Below, piece by piece: positions 47,365 through 58,132 of a stretch of DNA of 64,000 bases; positions within the stretch are counted from its first letter, which is position 1, and each line of letters opens with the position of its first letter. Position numbers and translations under genes: made by a program. The notes under the pieces were generated by a model. That model was not told the DNA's origin. It saw nothing but the letters and a program-made list of their open reading frames with translations, and did no database searches. Origin of the DNA: Cryptomeria japonica. Taxonomy: Eukaryota; Streptophyta; Pinopsida; Cupressales; Cupressaceae. The stretch spans positions 611,999,065 through 612,063,064 of the forward strand of contig NC_081405.1 in NCBI RefSeq assembly GCF_030272615.1. Direction: 5' to 3'.

Positions 47365-49216
47365 ACTATTTATGGTCAATTTATGATTTATGAGTTTGTA
47401 ACTTGTGCCAAAGGTTGGGTCTTGGATTCCTTATGTTTATTAGATTTGTATTTGTGATTAGATGTGGATTATTGGAATTTATTGATTGACCAAGATTGGT
47501 TTTAACTTGCTTTGATATGGTTATTCATGAGGCTCTTGGTTATCTTTTGTGATTCATGGATTATGGCATTATGGTCTTTTTGTTTCAGATTTGGTTAATG
47601 GATCTTGTATGGCTGTGTATGTTGGATGAGCCTCCTTGTATTGTAGTTGTTACCCTAAGGTCTTGGAATATGGTTAGGGGGAGTGGGCTTTCATGAGTTG
47701 ATCGAGGTCACATGAGAATAGGCCACTAAGAACTTCCTTGTAAGGATGCTTGTGGGTCTAGACTTCCAAGATCTCATTGAAATTTTTCTTATTTAATCAA
47801 GTGATAACCTTAATGATTAATTAGATGGATTGGGTGTTTAGGATTCATTTAATCAAGATAATAAATTGGTGTTGGGCCCCAACTCATTCCTAGAGTGCTA
47901 GTACAGGCTCAGGATGATTGGGAAGGCCTTTATGAAGGCAAACTGTACTCCCTTGATTCTCACATAGGTTGAGTTAGTTTTGCATGTCTATCAGGGGTGT
48001 GGATCTCCCTTCTTTATGAGGGTAGCATGTGATGACACTCTTCCCTACATGTGTCCTTGTTCCTTATGCCATGGTTGTTGATTTGTCTTTGGGAGTTTTA
48101 TGCTTTTGATTTAGACTTGTGATCTGAATTGGATTATTGTTCGTGTGGTTGTTTTTAGTTATGGTTATTGTTGTGTTTACGACCCTTGGTTGTTAGGTGT
48201 CAACCTAGGTGTAGAGTGTGTTTGGGACCTTGTGTCATTATTTTTAGCACGAGGGGTGGTTCTTTGTTGGTTCCACATGGTCGAACGGTTTGATGCCTTC
48301 TTCCATTGGGACACTCGTCGTTGGATGCTTGCGTGTGTGGATGTGGAATTATTTATGTCTTAAACTTATGGATGGATTATTGGATCAAATGGTTGCATAC
48401 ATTGTTAGAATGTAAGCCAATGTTGTAATATGATTCATGTGGCATTTATATTAGTAGGATTCATGAGATAGTAGTATTTGTAGATTGAACACTATGTATC
48501 TTGATGTAAATAATATTGTAATCTTGTTAGAGGATGATGAATACTCTTGTAGGATATTTTATGTAAGGAGATGGTTACCCTTCAATAATAGTGATTTAGG
48601 TATTTGTTCCATATGGAAGACTTTCTCCTAACATGTTTTTATCTTTTGGGTTATGGTTTATACATTTGGTGTAATGTTTTTTGTTTGGTTAATCTTATTG
48701 ATGGAAATGAACTAGTAACATGTTGTAGGTGATGTTAGTAATGAAATAATGATGGTTTCTTGAATGGATAAGAGAAAAGTATTAGGAACATTTGGAATTA
48801 GTGTTTTAAATGAATCCAAGGGTAATATATGGTGATTGAAATAGGATGGAATGTGTTCATGATAGCTTAATTAAATGGATATTACCTTATGTCATAGGAA
48901 GGAATAAATGTTAAGAATGAATGTTAGAGTTAATGAATATGTGATGGTATTTTATGATGTTGTATTCATGTTAAGTAATGACATTGAGATACCTTAGGGA
49001 ATGTAGATGATGAAAATGTATTTATTTCTACTTGCGTACTATATTCTTAAGATCATGCTTGAGTAGATTATGTGTATAGTTAGTGGATGTTTAAATAGAT
49101 GGAAACGATCATTGAGTTATTTGTATTGCATATTGGTTTAATGATTTTTTTAAAAAAATTCCTCTATTTGTTAGTTAGTTGGTTATTTTCTCTAGGGTAT
49201 TTTGGCGGGCATTATA

Positions 49217-49304
49217 GTTAGAGCAAAGAATTTTGAAGACATGTACAACAGTAACAAAAAAATGTTTTGAATGAAAACCATCACTACTAAGCAATAGAAC
49301 ATTA
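49217..49304 (+). repeat. 88-bp direct repeat, right copy
   Basis: Partner of 43358-43444, about 5.9 kb away in the same orientation. Confidence 0.9.
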
Positions 49305-50374
49305 TATTTTAAAATTTCTTCAATTTGTCTCCACCATAAAGATATAGATAAAACCACAACGATATACAAAAATAGTCATAGATAAAACCATAGAACCAAT
49401 ACCTTAATTAGAAGATATCAAAGAAATATTTTAAAAAGAAATAGAGCACAACAAAAAAAAATATGCCTAAAAGCGTGATGACCAATTTATCTCAAGTTCA
49501 TGTACAATTGTGTCAGTTTGTCAACAATGTCAATGGGAAATTAAAATTAAGGGCAAAGTTTGCAGTAAAAATATTACATAACCTTGTCAAAGAGGAATTC
49601 TTTTTAATATGAGATCAACCAAAACCAATCTTTCTTCTTCTACTTCAATCTATTCACAATATAATAAAACATATAATACATTTAAAAAATGTTGGCTTAC
49701 AGAGTTACTGGATTTTAGAGCTCTAGACCCCATTTTTTTTGTAGCCTCCTTCATTAAAAAATATTGAATGCCAGTTAAGATTTTCTTTTAAATTTTGTCT
49801 CCTTGTTTCGCATGTATGCAAAATGTCTCAGCTTAGACTAGTCACGTAGACTGTTTGGTAGAACATGGAAGCATAATCAAGATAGCTAAATTATTTTTTG
49901 TGGAAATGTGGAATCATAAACTAGGCATGTAGACTATTTGGTAAAATTTGGATGCATAATTAGGACAACTAGATTTTCTGCAAGCTAAAAAATTGTCCAT
50001 ATAGTTTGGACAATTAATATGTAATTTAGTGAGGCAAAAAATTTAGGATAGCACAATGATATAATTTTCTTTTAGCCAACACTTTGGGATAGGAAGTGAC
50101 ATACTTTATTCGAAGCAACATGATGCCTTGTTATTCAAAACTTAAAACATAATTCCAACAAACAAAATAACAATAACCAATGACAAGTGAAATAATTGTG
50201 CAATTTTAAACTATAATTTTTTTTTTGAAAACAAACTTTAGCATAAGCTTATATTTTTCTCTCCTACACCATTATAAAAGCATCATTAATAGTTTTTATT
50301 GAGGGAAAAACATTAGTCTTCGCCTATATAAGCAGGGATTAACAATATTACATAATATATTATTTAGTTATTAT
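49305..50374. other. AT-rich spacer left of LINE-2
   Basis: Contains an imperfect two-copy tandem repeat of about 83 bp near 49838 and 49921 (GTAGACT[GA]TTTGGTA in each). No gene seen. Confidence 0.5.
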
Positions 50375-50394
50375 ATAATATACATATAAAAAAT
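50375..50394. repeat. LINE-2 target-site duplication, left copy
   Basis: ATAATATACATATAAAAAAT, repeated exactly at 56745-56764. Confidence 0.95.
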
Positions 50395-50402
50395 TCGTTA
50401 TT

Positions 50403-50811
50403 GGTCGAGCAAAGTCCAAGTATGAAGACAAAAGTGTTTAGAACTCCTAAGAAGAGGTAGAAAACCGAACTCTATCAAGATTCAAGAGGAAATAGAGGCA
50501 GGTGTTCAGAGTACATTAGACGAAAAATTTAAGGTATCAAAAAGAGTTACAAGGAGTGCGAAAGGCACTCCTTGTTCACAATGAAAGTGATTTTATGGAA
50601 TGTCATCGGTCGAGCAAAGTCCCAGTATGAAGACAAAAGTGTTTAGAACTCCTAAGAAGAGAGGTAGAAAACTGAACTCTGTCAAGATTCAAGAGGAAAT
50701 AGAGGCAGGTGTTCAGAGTACATTAGACGAAAAATTTAAGGTGTCAAAAAGAGTTACAAGGAGTGCGAAAGGCACTCCTTGTTCGCAATGAAAGTGATTT
50801 TATGGAATGTC
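50403..50811 (+). repeat. 205-bp tandem duplication at the LINE-2 5' end
   Basis: Copies start at 50403 and 50608 (GGTCGAGCAAAGTCC). Each covers the ORF1 C-terminus and the ORF2 start. The first copy lacks two bases (AAGAAGAGGTAG against AAGAAGAGAGGTAG). Confidence 0.93.
50600..50791 (+). pseudogene. LINE-2 ORF1 C-terminal end
   Basis: Basic tail reading KTKVFRTPKKRGRKLNSVKI and VSKRVTRSAKGTPCSQ, ending at TGA that overlaps the ORF2 ATG (ATGA at 50788-50791). The same end is seen in the first copy of the duplication, frameshifted. The N-terminal part of ORF1 is absent. Confidence 0.7.
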
Positions 50812-51500
50812 ATGGGCATTAATGCTCCTGACAAAATAGGTAGAATTAATCTTCATCTTGATTCTACAAAGGCTGACATCTACATATTTCAAGAAACGAA
50901 GTTATCAGAGGAAATGTATCACAAAACAATGGCTAAATGGACACAATTTGGATCTGCCCGTCTGCAAGGTGTTGGGGCCTCGGGAGGATTGCTTACATTA
51001 TGGAACCCTAAAAGAGTTCAAGTTCACCTATTAGATCAAGATCATAATTGGCAAATGCTGAAAGCAGTATGTTATGATATGACCTTTATGTTATTCAATG
51101 TGTATGGTCCTACCCCCTCTCAGGAAAAGAAAGATCAATGGGATAAACTAACTCAATTGCTCCAACAAGAAGAAGAACATAATTTTATCATAGGGGGAAA
51201 CTTTAATGCAATTTTGTCTCATAAGGAGAAGCAAGGAGGAATCTGTCTACCTCCACGAACTATGCAGGATTTTCTAAACTTCACCACAGAAAACAACTTA
51301 TTAGATGTGATTCCCAATAATGAACTCTTCACTTGGACTAATAGGAGATTGGGTTTTCTTCAGATTGCAAAGAGACTTGATAGGTTTTTTATACCTTTGG
51401 AATGGTGACTCAAACAGTTCAGTTATTGCTCAAAAATTCTTCCTATTTCAGAATCAGACCATTTTCCACTTCAAATTGCACTTGAATGGCAAAATCAGAA
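50788..51500 (+). pseudogene. LINE-2 ORF2 AP-type endonuclease
   Basis: Starts MKVILWNVMGINAPDKIGR. Motifs: WN, FQETKLSE, then IIGGNFNAIL where the family has GDFN; the Asp codon reads AAC (51199-51201), a G to A change at a metal-binding residue. FTWTNRR and ESDHFP (near 51450) follow, the latter after a frameshift near 51405. The enzyme would nick target DNA; this copy is likely inactive. Confidence 0.9.
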
Positions 51501-51619
51501 TCTGATGCCTTGTTTTGGTTCTTCTTCTAAATTCGAACGTATGTGGTTTAGACATCCACACTTTCAGGCATTATTAAGGCAGTGGTGGGTATCTACCCCT
51601 ACATGCAGATGAACAAAGA

Positions 51620-53791
51620 TGCACCAATTCTTTAAGAAAATTCATTTTATTAAGGTTAAAGCAAAAGAGTGGAATGGAAAGGTCTTCAAGAATGTATTTG
51701 AACAAAAAAAATCATTGCACAACAGTTGGAAGAAGTTAACCAAAATATAATTTCCAAGGGATTGGATCAGCTTTTGCATTCTACACAGAAGGGTCTTCAA
51801 AGTGAGTGGGAAGAGGTTTGTAAGAGAGAAGAATAATATTGGAGACAAAAGTCTAGAGAGCTTTGGCTGAAGCAGGGAGACAAGAACACAAAAAAATTTC
51901 ATGCGTCCACAAAACAAAGAAAAGCATCAAATGTTATATTCTTAGTCAAGCATGCAGACACAGGGGTATTGATTGAAAATTTGGCAGATATTCAAGATGA
52001 AGGAGTTAGGTTTTTTAAGAATCTTTTAGCCCATGTACCTTCTATTTTAGATTCTTCTTGGAATGATAAAGTTGAGCAGTTACTGCAGTCTATCCCTCCT
52101 CTAATCATTGACCTAGATAATAGAGTCTTGTTGGCCCCTTTCACTTTAGGGGAAGTCCACAAAGTGGTATTCTCTCTTTCCCTGGGGATAAAGCTCCAGG
52201 TCCGGATGGGTTCACTGCTCTCTTCTTCCAAAAGTGTTGGGATGTGATAGGGATAGACCTTTTGGTGGTAATGGAAGAATCCAAGAAAAGGGGTGCAATG
52301 TTAAAAAGTTTCAATGCAACAAATATTGCTCTTATTCCAAAAACAACCTCTCCATCAACATTTGCAGAGTTCAGACCTATTTCACTCTGTAACATGATCT
52401 ATAAGATAGTAACTAAGGCAATTTACCTCAGACTGCATTATCTCATACCTAAGATCATCTCGCAAGAACAAGGGGGCTTTGTTCTAGGAAGGGAGACTAT
52501 GGAAGGGGCTTTAGTAGCAGATGAGTTTTTACATTCTATCCATGGAAATCAGCAAGCAAATTTTGTTGTCAAACTTGATATGATGAAAGCTTATGACAGG
52601 GTTAAGTGGGAGTTTCTCTTTAAGGTATTATCTAAATTTGGTTTCTCAGACAAATGGTGCAAATGGATCAAAATTTGTGTCTCAGGTGCTCACTTTTCGA
52701 TTCTAATAAATGGACATCCCTCAAGGCTTTTTCAGGGTACACAGGGAGTAAGAGAAAGTGACCCTTTATCACCTTTTCTTTTCATTCTTATGGCAGATGC
52801 CTTTAGCAGAAGCATTAATCTTTAGTCATCAAAAGGGCTTTGGCATGGAGCTAGTCTCCCAGGTACTTTAATAGCAGTTACTCACTCTCTTTTTGCTAAT
52901 GACACATTGTTATTTGGTAAGTCTTCTCTAAAAGAAGCTAGGCATATTAAGCAAACTTTGGAAGTCTATTCATTAGCTTCGGGTCAGAAAATTAATGCTG
53001 CTAAGTCTAAGATTTTCATTTTCAATACAAATCCAATTTTGTCACTAAAAATATCCAAGATTTTGGACTTCCCAATGGATCAATTGCCATCTTCTTACCT
53101 TGGTATTCCTTTCTTTATGAGGACAAACACATCTTCTTATTGGTCTGTTGTTATTCGAAGAATCAAGGCACAAATCTCAGCATGCAAAGTAAGGTGGCTA
53201 TCATTATCTGGTAGAATTATTTTTATAAAGACAATGTTAACAACAATACTGAACTACTACATATCTATTCTCAAAGCACCTTCATCTGTCATTCAACAGT
53301 TAGAGAAACTTGTAAGAGATTTTCTATGGAATAGTAATATGACAAATGAAAGGAAAATCCCCTTAGTCTCTCTAGAAAATATGTCATTTCAAAAGTCCCA
53401 AGGAGGAGTAGGTCTTCATAATCTAAAACATCGCAACAAGGCTTTTGGAGGAAAATTGATTTGGAAATTGTATACTAATCCCGCTTCCAAATGGTGTCAG
53501 ATCATGCAAGCTAAATATTTGGACAACAATCAACCATCTAGAGTTTTGACAATTTTAGATCCTCCAAAAGGGTCAGCTATTTGGAATTTTATGATGGATT
53601 CAAGAAATCTAGTAACTAAGTATATTACATGGGAAGTCAATAATGGTTTCAGTGTTAACTTTTGGACAGACTCATGGTGTGGGCATCCTCCAATTGCTCA
53701 AATAGATAATATGGAAGATATTATGAATATAGCTATAGCTCACTGGGGTATAAAATTGAGTGACTATGTGTTTGTTGTAGAAATGTTTTAA
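51620..53791 (+). pseudogene. LINE-2 reverse transcriptase
   Basis: Pieces 51969-52247, 52244-52825 and 52907-53791. Motifs: SRELWLKQGDKNTKKFH (near 51860), PDGFTALFFQK (in a shifted frame near 52205), FRPISLCNMIYKIVTKAIYL, QGGFVLGRETMEGALVADEF, FVVKLDMMKAYDRVKWEFL and GVRESDPLSPFLF. The catalytic box reads FANDTLLFG instead of FADD, an Asp to Asn change (codon 52898-52900). The third piece is a clean 294-codon frame with LPSSYLGIPFF and SGRIIFIKTML. Confidence 0.92.
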
Positions 53792-55056
53792 GGTAAAACA
53801 ATATGGAAAGACCTAGCTCTTCTTCCAATATCCAATCAACAATCTTCTTCCTTGGCAGATATCTTCTTGAATAGGACATTTCTCATGTCTAATAGGGAAG
53901 ATGTGATAATTTGGGCAGCTTAAAGAAGGCTACAAAGCCACAAAACAAGGTTGTCGCAGTAAGGTGAGTAGTCAAGCATACTCATTCTGTTGGAATGATA
54001 TTGTTCTGCCAGAAGCAGGTTGTTTTGCATGGTTAACATTGAACAAAAGAATCCTAACAACATATAGACTAGTAAAATTGGGCATTTCACAAGTTTTTAA
54101 TTGTGTGTTTTGTGGCTTAGAAGAAGAATCAGTTGATCAATTATTTTTACACTGCACTTTTGCCTCTCAATGTTGGTTCTTCATCATGAATAAACTCCAA
54201 GTTCTTATGCCCTTCCCGAAATCACTTTGGGATATGTTTAACTCTTGACATCTTCTATTTTTATCTTCAACTTTCTCAGGCATTTGGAAATGTGCTCCTG
54301 CTCTCATCATTTAGGCCATCTGGTGGGAGAGAAATAAAAGAATTTTCAGAAAAGAATCCTCTTCCCTGGATCGAGTTTTGGCCAAGTTGGAAAATTCAAT
54401 TGCAGAAATCATAAATTATTCTCTCTCTAATTCCAAGGACATTCAGTCATTTACCAAGTGGGATAAGGTAATTGCAAAACTATGGAATGGTATTATTATA
54501 CCAATTGGGATTCCTCTGAATTGGTCTTCAACTCATGTTAAAGATCGGTCTTCCATAAAATGGTTACCCCCTGCACCTAATTTATTTAAGATCAACTTCG
54601 ATGGCTCTTCCCGTGGAAATCCAGGGAAGTCGAGAATTGGAGTTTGCATTCGAGATCATTACGGCAAAATGCATGCTTTCCAAGCATCTCCCATCCCCTC
54701 GGGTACCAACAATTTGGCAGAGGCAAATGCCTTACTAGCCGGCCTAGTGTTAGCAAGGAAATGTGGTCTCCAACATACATTGAGAAGGGGATTCATTAGT
54801 TCTCATCAATGCAATTACATCGAAAACGTCTAAGACATGGCACTTATTGTATGTTTTAAAGCGTATTTGGGATTTACTTGAGACATTTACAGATTACATT
54901 GTTAGCCACACATTAAGGGAAGGCAATTTCGTAGTTGATAAATTAGCAAATATGGGTTGTGATGGCATTTTAGTTGAGTCTATTACATCTCCCATCAAAT
55001 TGTCTTCATACCGCGAATTGCTTGAATTGGTACAAAAGGAAATTATAGCACTTTAA
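53792..55056 (+). pseudogene. LINE-2 ORF2 C-terminal zinc region and RNase H
   Basis: FAWLTLNKRILTTYRLVK and FNCVFCGLEEESVDQLFLHC (zf-RVT type) at 53964-54248, then RNase H from about 54560: KINFDGSSRGNPGKSRIG (first Asp), TNNLAEANALLAG (Glu), and EGDSLVLINA (Asp, in a shifted frame near 54793). The tail is YIVSHTLREGNFVVDKLANM (fourth acidic residue). One frameshift near 54785 breaks the domain; all four acidic positions are still there. Confidence 0.9.
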
Positions 55057-55479
55057 TTCCAAATTATAGCTCAATGAGTACTCGCATGTATGCACTTAAA
55101 TTGAAGCCTGCGGATTGTATGACTGATAGGACACTCGCATGTATGCATTTAAATGTAGCCTGTAGATGGTATGAATGAAAGGTCAGTGCGAGTACTCTGA
55201 GATTTTGATGATGTCATTTCAAATGGGGGAAGGAGATTTTTGGCTTCTCACACATTCCCTCGGTTGCGCTACTGTCACATGTTAATGCAAGAAATCTCGA
55301 GTGTGATTTTTTATAGACCGACTAATTATTCCAATACAAAGATTGCATTAATGCAATCCTTCCGAAAACTATTTTTGCATGGCAAGCTAGTTTTTGTTTA
55401 TAAAAGGAAACTTGCCTACTTTAATTCACAATTATCAGCCAAAGTGTTTGAAGTTTGAAGCAATTCAGTGAGTGGCAAA
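55057..55479 (+). other. LINE-2 spacer between RNase H and third ORF
   Basis: Contains a tandem repeat of about 54 bp (CTCGCATGTATGCA[CT]TTAAA at 55081 and 55135) and the inverted pair GAGTACTCGC (55076-55085) / GCGAGTACTC (55188-55197), which could fold into a stem enclosing about 100 bases. No clear coding. Confidence 0.65.
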
Positions 55480-56388
55480 ATGGAGATTTTTTCTTGCGAA
55501 GGTTGCAGGCAATTGCACTGGGAGTACATGCCATGGAATGACCGAGTTCCAGTGCGTATTAAAGAGCCCTCTACAGCATTCCATGGCCACATTGATGATG
55601 CAGACTTTGACCAACTGTTCCATCTGCAAAACCGGCAACTAAGGAGAGCAGTTAAAGATTTCATTGGTGAGGAGATATTGTCGCCTCAAGCCAAAATAAT
55701 TTTATTTCCCTATCAAATTCTCAGTTCTTTTCTGTCCAATGCTTTTGATCTTTTGCAATCAATTCCTCTATTCGAAATAGTGTTTTTTAAGTTGGTAAGG
55801 CAGGATGTGCTTGAACCTAACAAGTTCTATGAAGCTTTGGCTAGTTATAATCTGTGGTAGGGGTCGACTCTCTTAGGGGGTTTGTTTCCACGATATTTCA
55901 TCCAAACTAGTCATGCATACATGGTGCTTTATGACTGAATCAAGCATGCCCTTGAAAGGCAAAACTTCCGCCATGTGAACCTGCAACAATTTGGTAGACA
56001 ATTGGATGAGCACATTGTGCACAAAGTCAGGATTAAAGTCGGGGATCTTATGGTGATTTTGGAGCGAGAAAATGTTGATCCCAGACCGGCAATTTCACAA
56101 CTAGAGGAAAGGGGATGGACTCCAGAAAAGGTGCCAGACCTTAATGCACCTTTGCATGATGTGGCCTCGGGATAGACAAATAGTTTCTCACAGCCTGAAG
56201 TGGCAGATGAGTGGGAGAATATTGCATCGACTTCAACGAGGGAAGTAAGGTCTCGACAACCCACATAGGTAAATATCTGGGAGGTCATTCATCGCCCTCA
56301 AGAAGAAGGAGGGCCGGTGCGATGGGAGGATGATACTTCAGCCTTCAATGCCCTCAAAATTCAAATCCTGGGTGATTCAGCTATATAA
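55480..56388 (+). pseudogene. LINE-2 third ORF (303 codons, three in-frame stops)
   Basis: ATG 55480 (MEIFSCEGCRQLHWEYMPW) opens a frame running to TAA at 56386, with stops only at 55858, 55936 and 56173. Without them it would be about 300 residues. Motifs to compare: DQLFHLQNRQLRRAVKDFIG, EEILSPQ, LVRQDVLEPNKFYEAL, SYNLW, STLLGGLFPR, FGRQLDEHIV and QLEERGWTPEKVPDLN. Related pieces lie at the same place in LINE-1 and LINE-3. No family recognised. There is no visible signal peptide or membrane segment. Confidence 0.7.
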
Positions 56389-56744
56389 GAGTAAAAAGAT
56401 AGCTCTGGCTCTTTATTTTTTGTTGCCAAGAATATGTCTTAGATTTGATGTAAAAGGAAATTCGTTGGCAGCTGATATGGCTTGCTAATTTTGACTATTT
56501 TTTGATAATTTTGTTATTTTGATATATTATATCAAATTATATATATCAGAAACATGTATATTTTGATGAAACTTTTTTTGTAAAATTGGGTGAATAAACC
56601 CTATATATAGTGTAGGTTTGGTTTTTTGCATTTGTACTCGAGCCAGGATTCAGAGTTTTCTTCCTAGTTCTTTCTCCAATGAGCTCTCGAACTAGGTTTT
56701 ATAAATATTAATATATCAAGTGCTCGCCACTTTTTGCTTAAAAA
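56389..56744 (+). other. LINE-2 3' untranslated region and tail
   Basis: AT-rich, ending in GTGCTCGCCACTTTTTGCTTA plus an A-run that leads into the duplication. The end resembles the LINE-1 3' end, including the inverted GTG..CAC pairing. Confidence 0.7.
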
Positions 56745-56764
56745 ATAATATACATATAAAAAAT

Positions 56765-56882
56765 GGTATAATGTCTAATATAATATTATGTTGTTGTAAA
56801 TAATATCTAATATAAATAATTTATGTATATATACAAACTATATTACCGCATTAATTATATGTTATATAATTTTAATATAAAT

Positions 56883-56940
<58 letters not shown>

Positions 56941-58132
56941 CTTTGATTACATTGTGTCAATGGAATGCATTGCATTTATCGTCTCTTGTAGGTGTATTAC
57001 ATCTCATCTTGATATGATTCATGTTTACTGTATTTTCATATGTTATTGTCTTTGGCTTTCAATTACCCACTCTGTATTCCCACCTAGTGAGAAAATTAGA
57101 AAAAGTTAACCAACAACCCCTCGCCCTTTTATTAATCTCACACATAAAAATATTTTACAATAGTTGATGTTTTCTTATATTAGATAATATGATATTTTGT
57201 TAAAGATTAAATTGTGTAAATATTGCTTTAAATTTTATACTATGAAAGCTCCCATTTAGACACTTACACTACATAAATATCTTATTCTTTTCCAAATGGA
57301 TAAGGACTTTGTATCAATCATACTTATAAACATTGATTGAGTTATTAATGTATATTATTTAAATAATTTTAATAAAAAATATTTTTTTTTAAATGTAAAA
57401 AAATTAATAATTATAGATTTAAAAAAAAAAAAAATAGATTATAATATAATAAGTAAGCATACATTTTAAAACTTAAAAGTTGTCTTTCAATTAAGTAGTC
57501 ATGAGCAAGAGATTGTGTCCATTAAAGTCACTTAAGGGTCTAGCTTGACCCAATTGCATATGTGTTGGTTTAAATATTAGTGGATCACATAATCAAAGAA
57601 CATACCATCATGTTTATCAATTATTCTCAAATCATTGAGCTACTACCCTTTGAAATTAAATATTTTTTAATTATGATATATATATATTTTCCATTGCATT
57701 ATAATAAGATGCAAATGATTTAGTGAAATAATTAATAGGTTAAATTAAACTATTAAATTACTTTTATGTTAAAGACACAATTCAATTTTCAAAAGAATAT
57801 TTATGTTACTTTTGTTGAGTTTGTTAACTCTAGGTGGTTACTATTATGAAATTTGGTTAATTATTACAACTGTTACCAGGTGTGGTATTGACTCTTGATT
57901 TCTTTTATCTAATAAAAATATATAAATATTAAATATACACCATATTCAATATAGATATATAGTTTTGTGATATGAAATTCTATTAAAAATATACTTATAA
58001 TTTATATTAAATATATAAAAAAATATAACAATAACTAGCATAGATAGCTTAAATACATATATCTAAAAAGGTCTAAAAAGGTCCAAATATATTAGTTCAA
58101 AGCTATTTTATTTCATTTTACATTATAATAAT
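56765..58132. other. AT-rich spacer with (TA)26
   Basis: Very AT-rich. (TA)26 at 56887-56938. No coding signal. The right end (58120-58132) is the left duplication of LINE-3. Confidence 0.6.
56887..56938. repeat. (TA)26 microsatellite
   Basis: 52 bp of perfect TA. Confidence 0.95.

Larger units (their letters stand above)
44886..49216 (-). other. Non-coding region holding a SINE and 21-bp array 3; possible non-autonomous LTR element interior
   Basis: No gag or pol frames. It contains a SINE (45930-46063) and the third 21-bp array (47050-47364), whose flanks resemble those of arrays 1 and 2. If the array marks a Gypsy-1-like leader, the element would read on the minus strand, consistent with the LTR candidate to its left. 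Other frames here (for example 48145-48363) have no family signal. Confidence 0.4.
50395..56744 (+). mobile_element. LINE-2: L1-type LINE with 20-bp TSD and a third ORF
   Basis: A 6350-bp insertion. It begins within the end of ORF1 (so it is 5'-truncated), with a 205-bp tandem duplication at the left border, then ORF2 (endonuclease, RT, RNase H), a spacer, a third ORF (55480-56388) and a 3' end ending in an A-run. Endonuclease and RT each have a catalytic Asp changed to Asn. The exact duplication shows the borders are right. Confidence 0.95.

Noticed and set aside
47032-47379. A genuine 115-residue heptad-repeat protein on the minus strand of array 3
   Set aside because: Most of each unit is fixed by the repeat, so an open frame of this length is not surprising; the plus strand is open for 77 codons as well, and the same frame in array 1 has six stops. 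Kept as a hypothesis in the findings only.
47352-49216. A 5' LTR partner for the LTR candidate at 43448-44885
   Set aside because: No stretch matching that candidate was found by eye.
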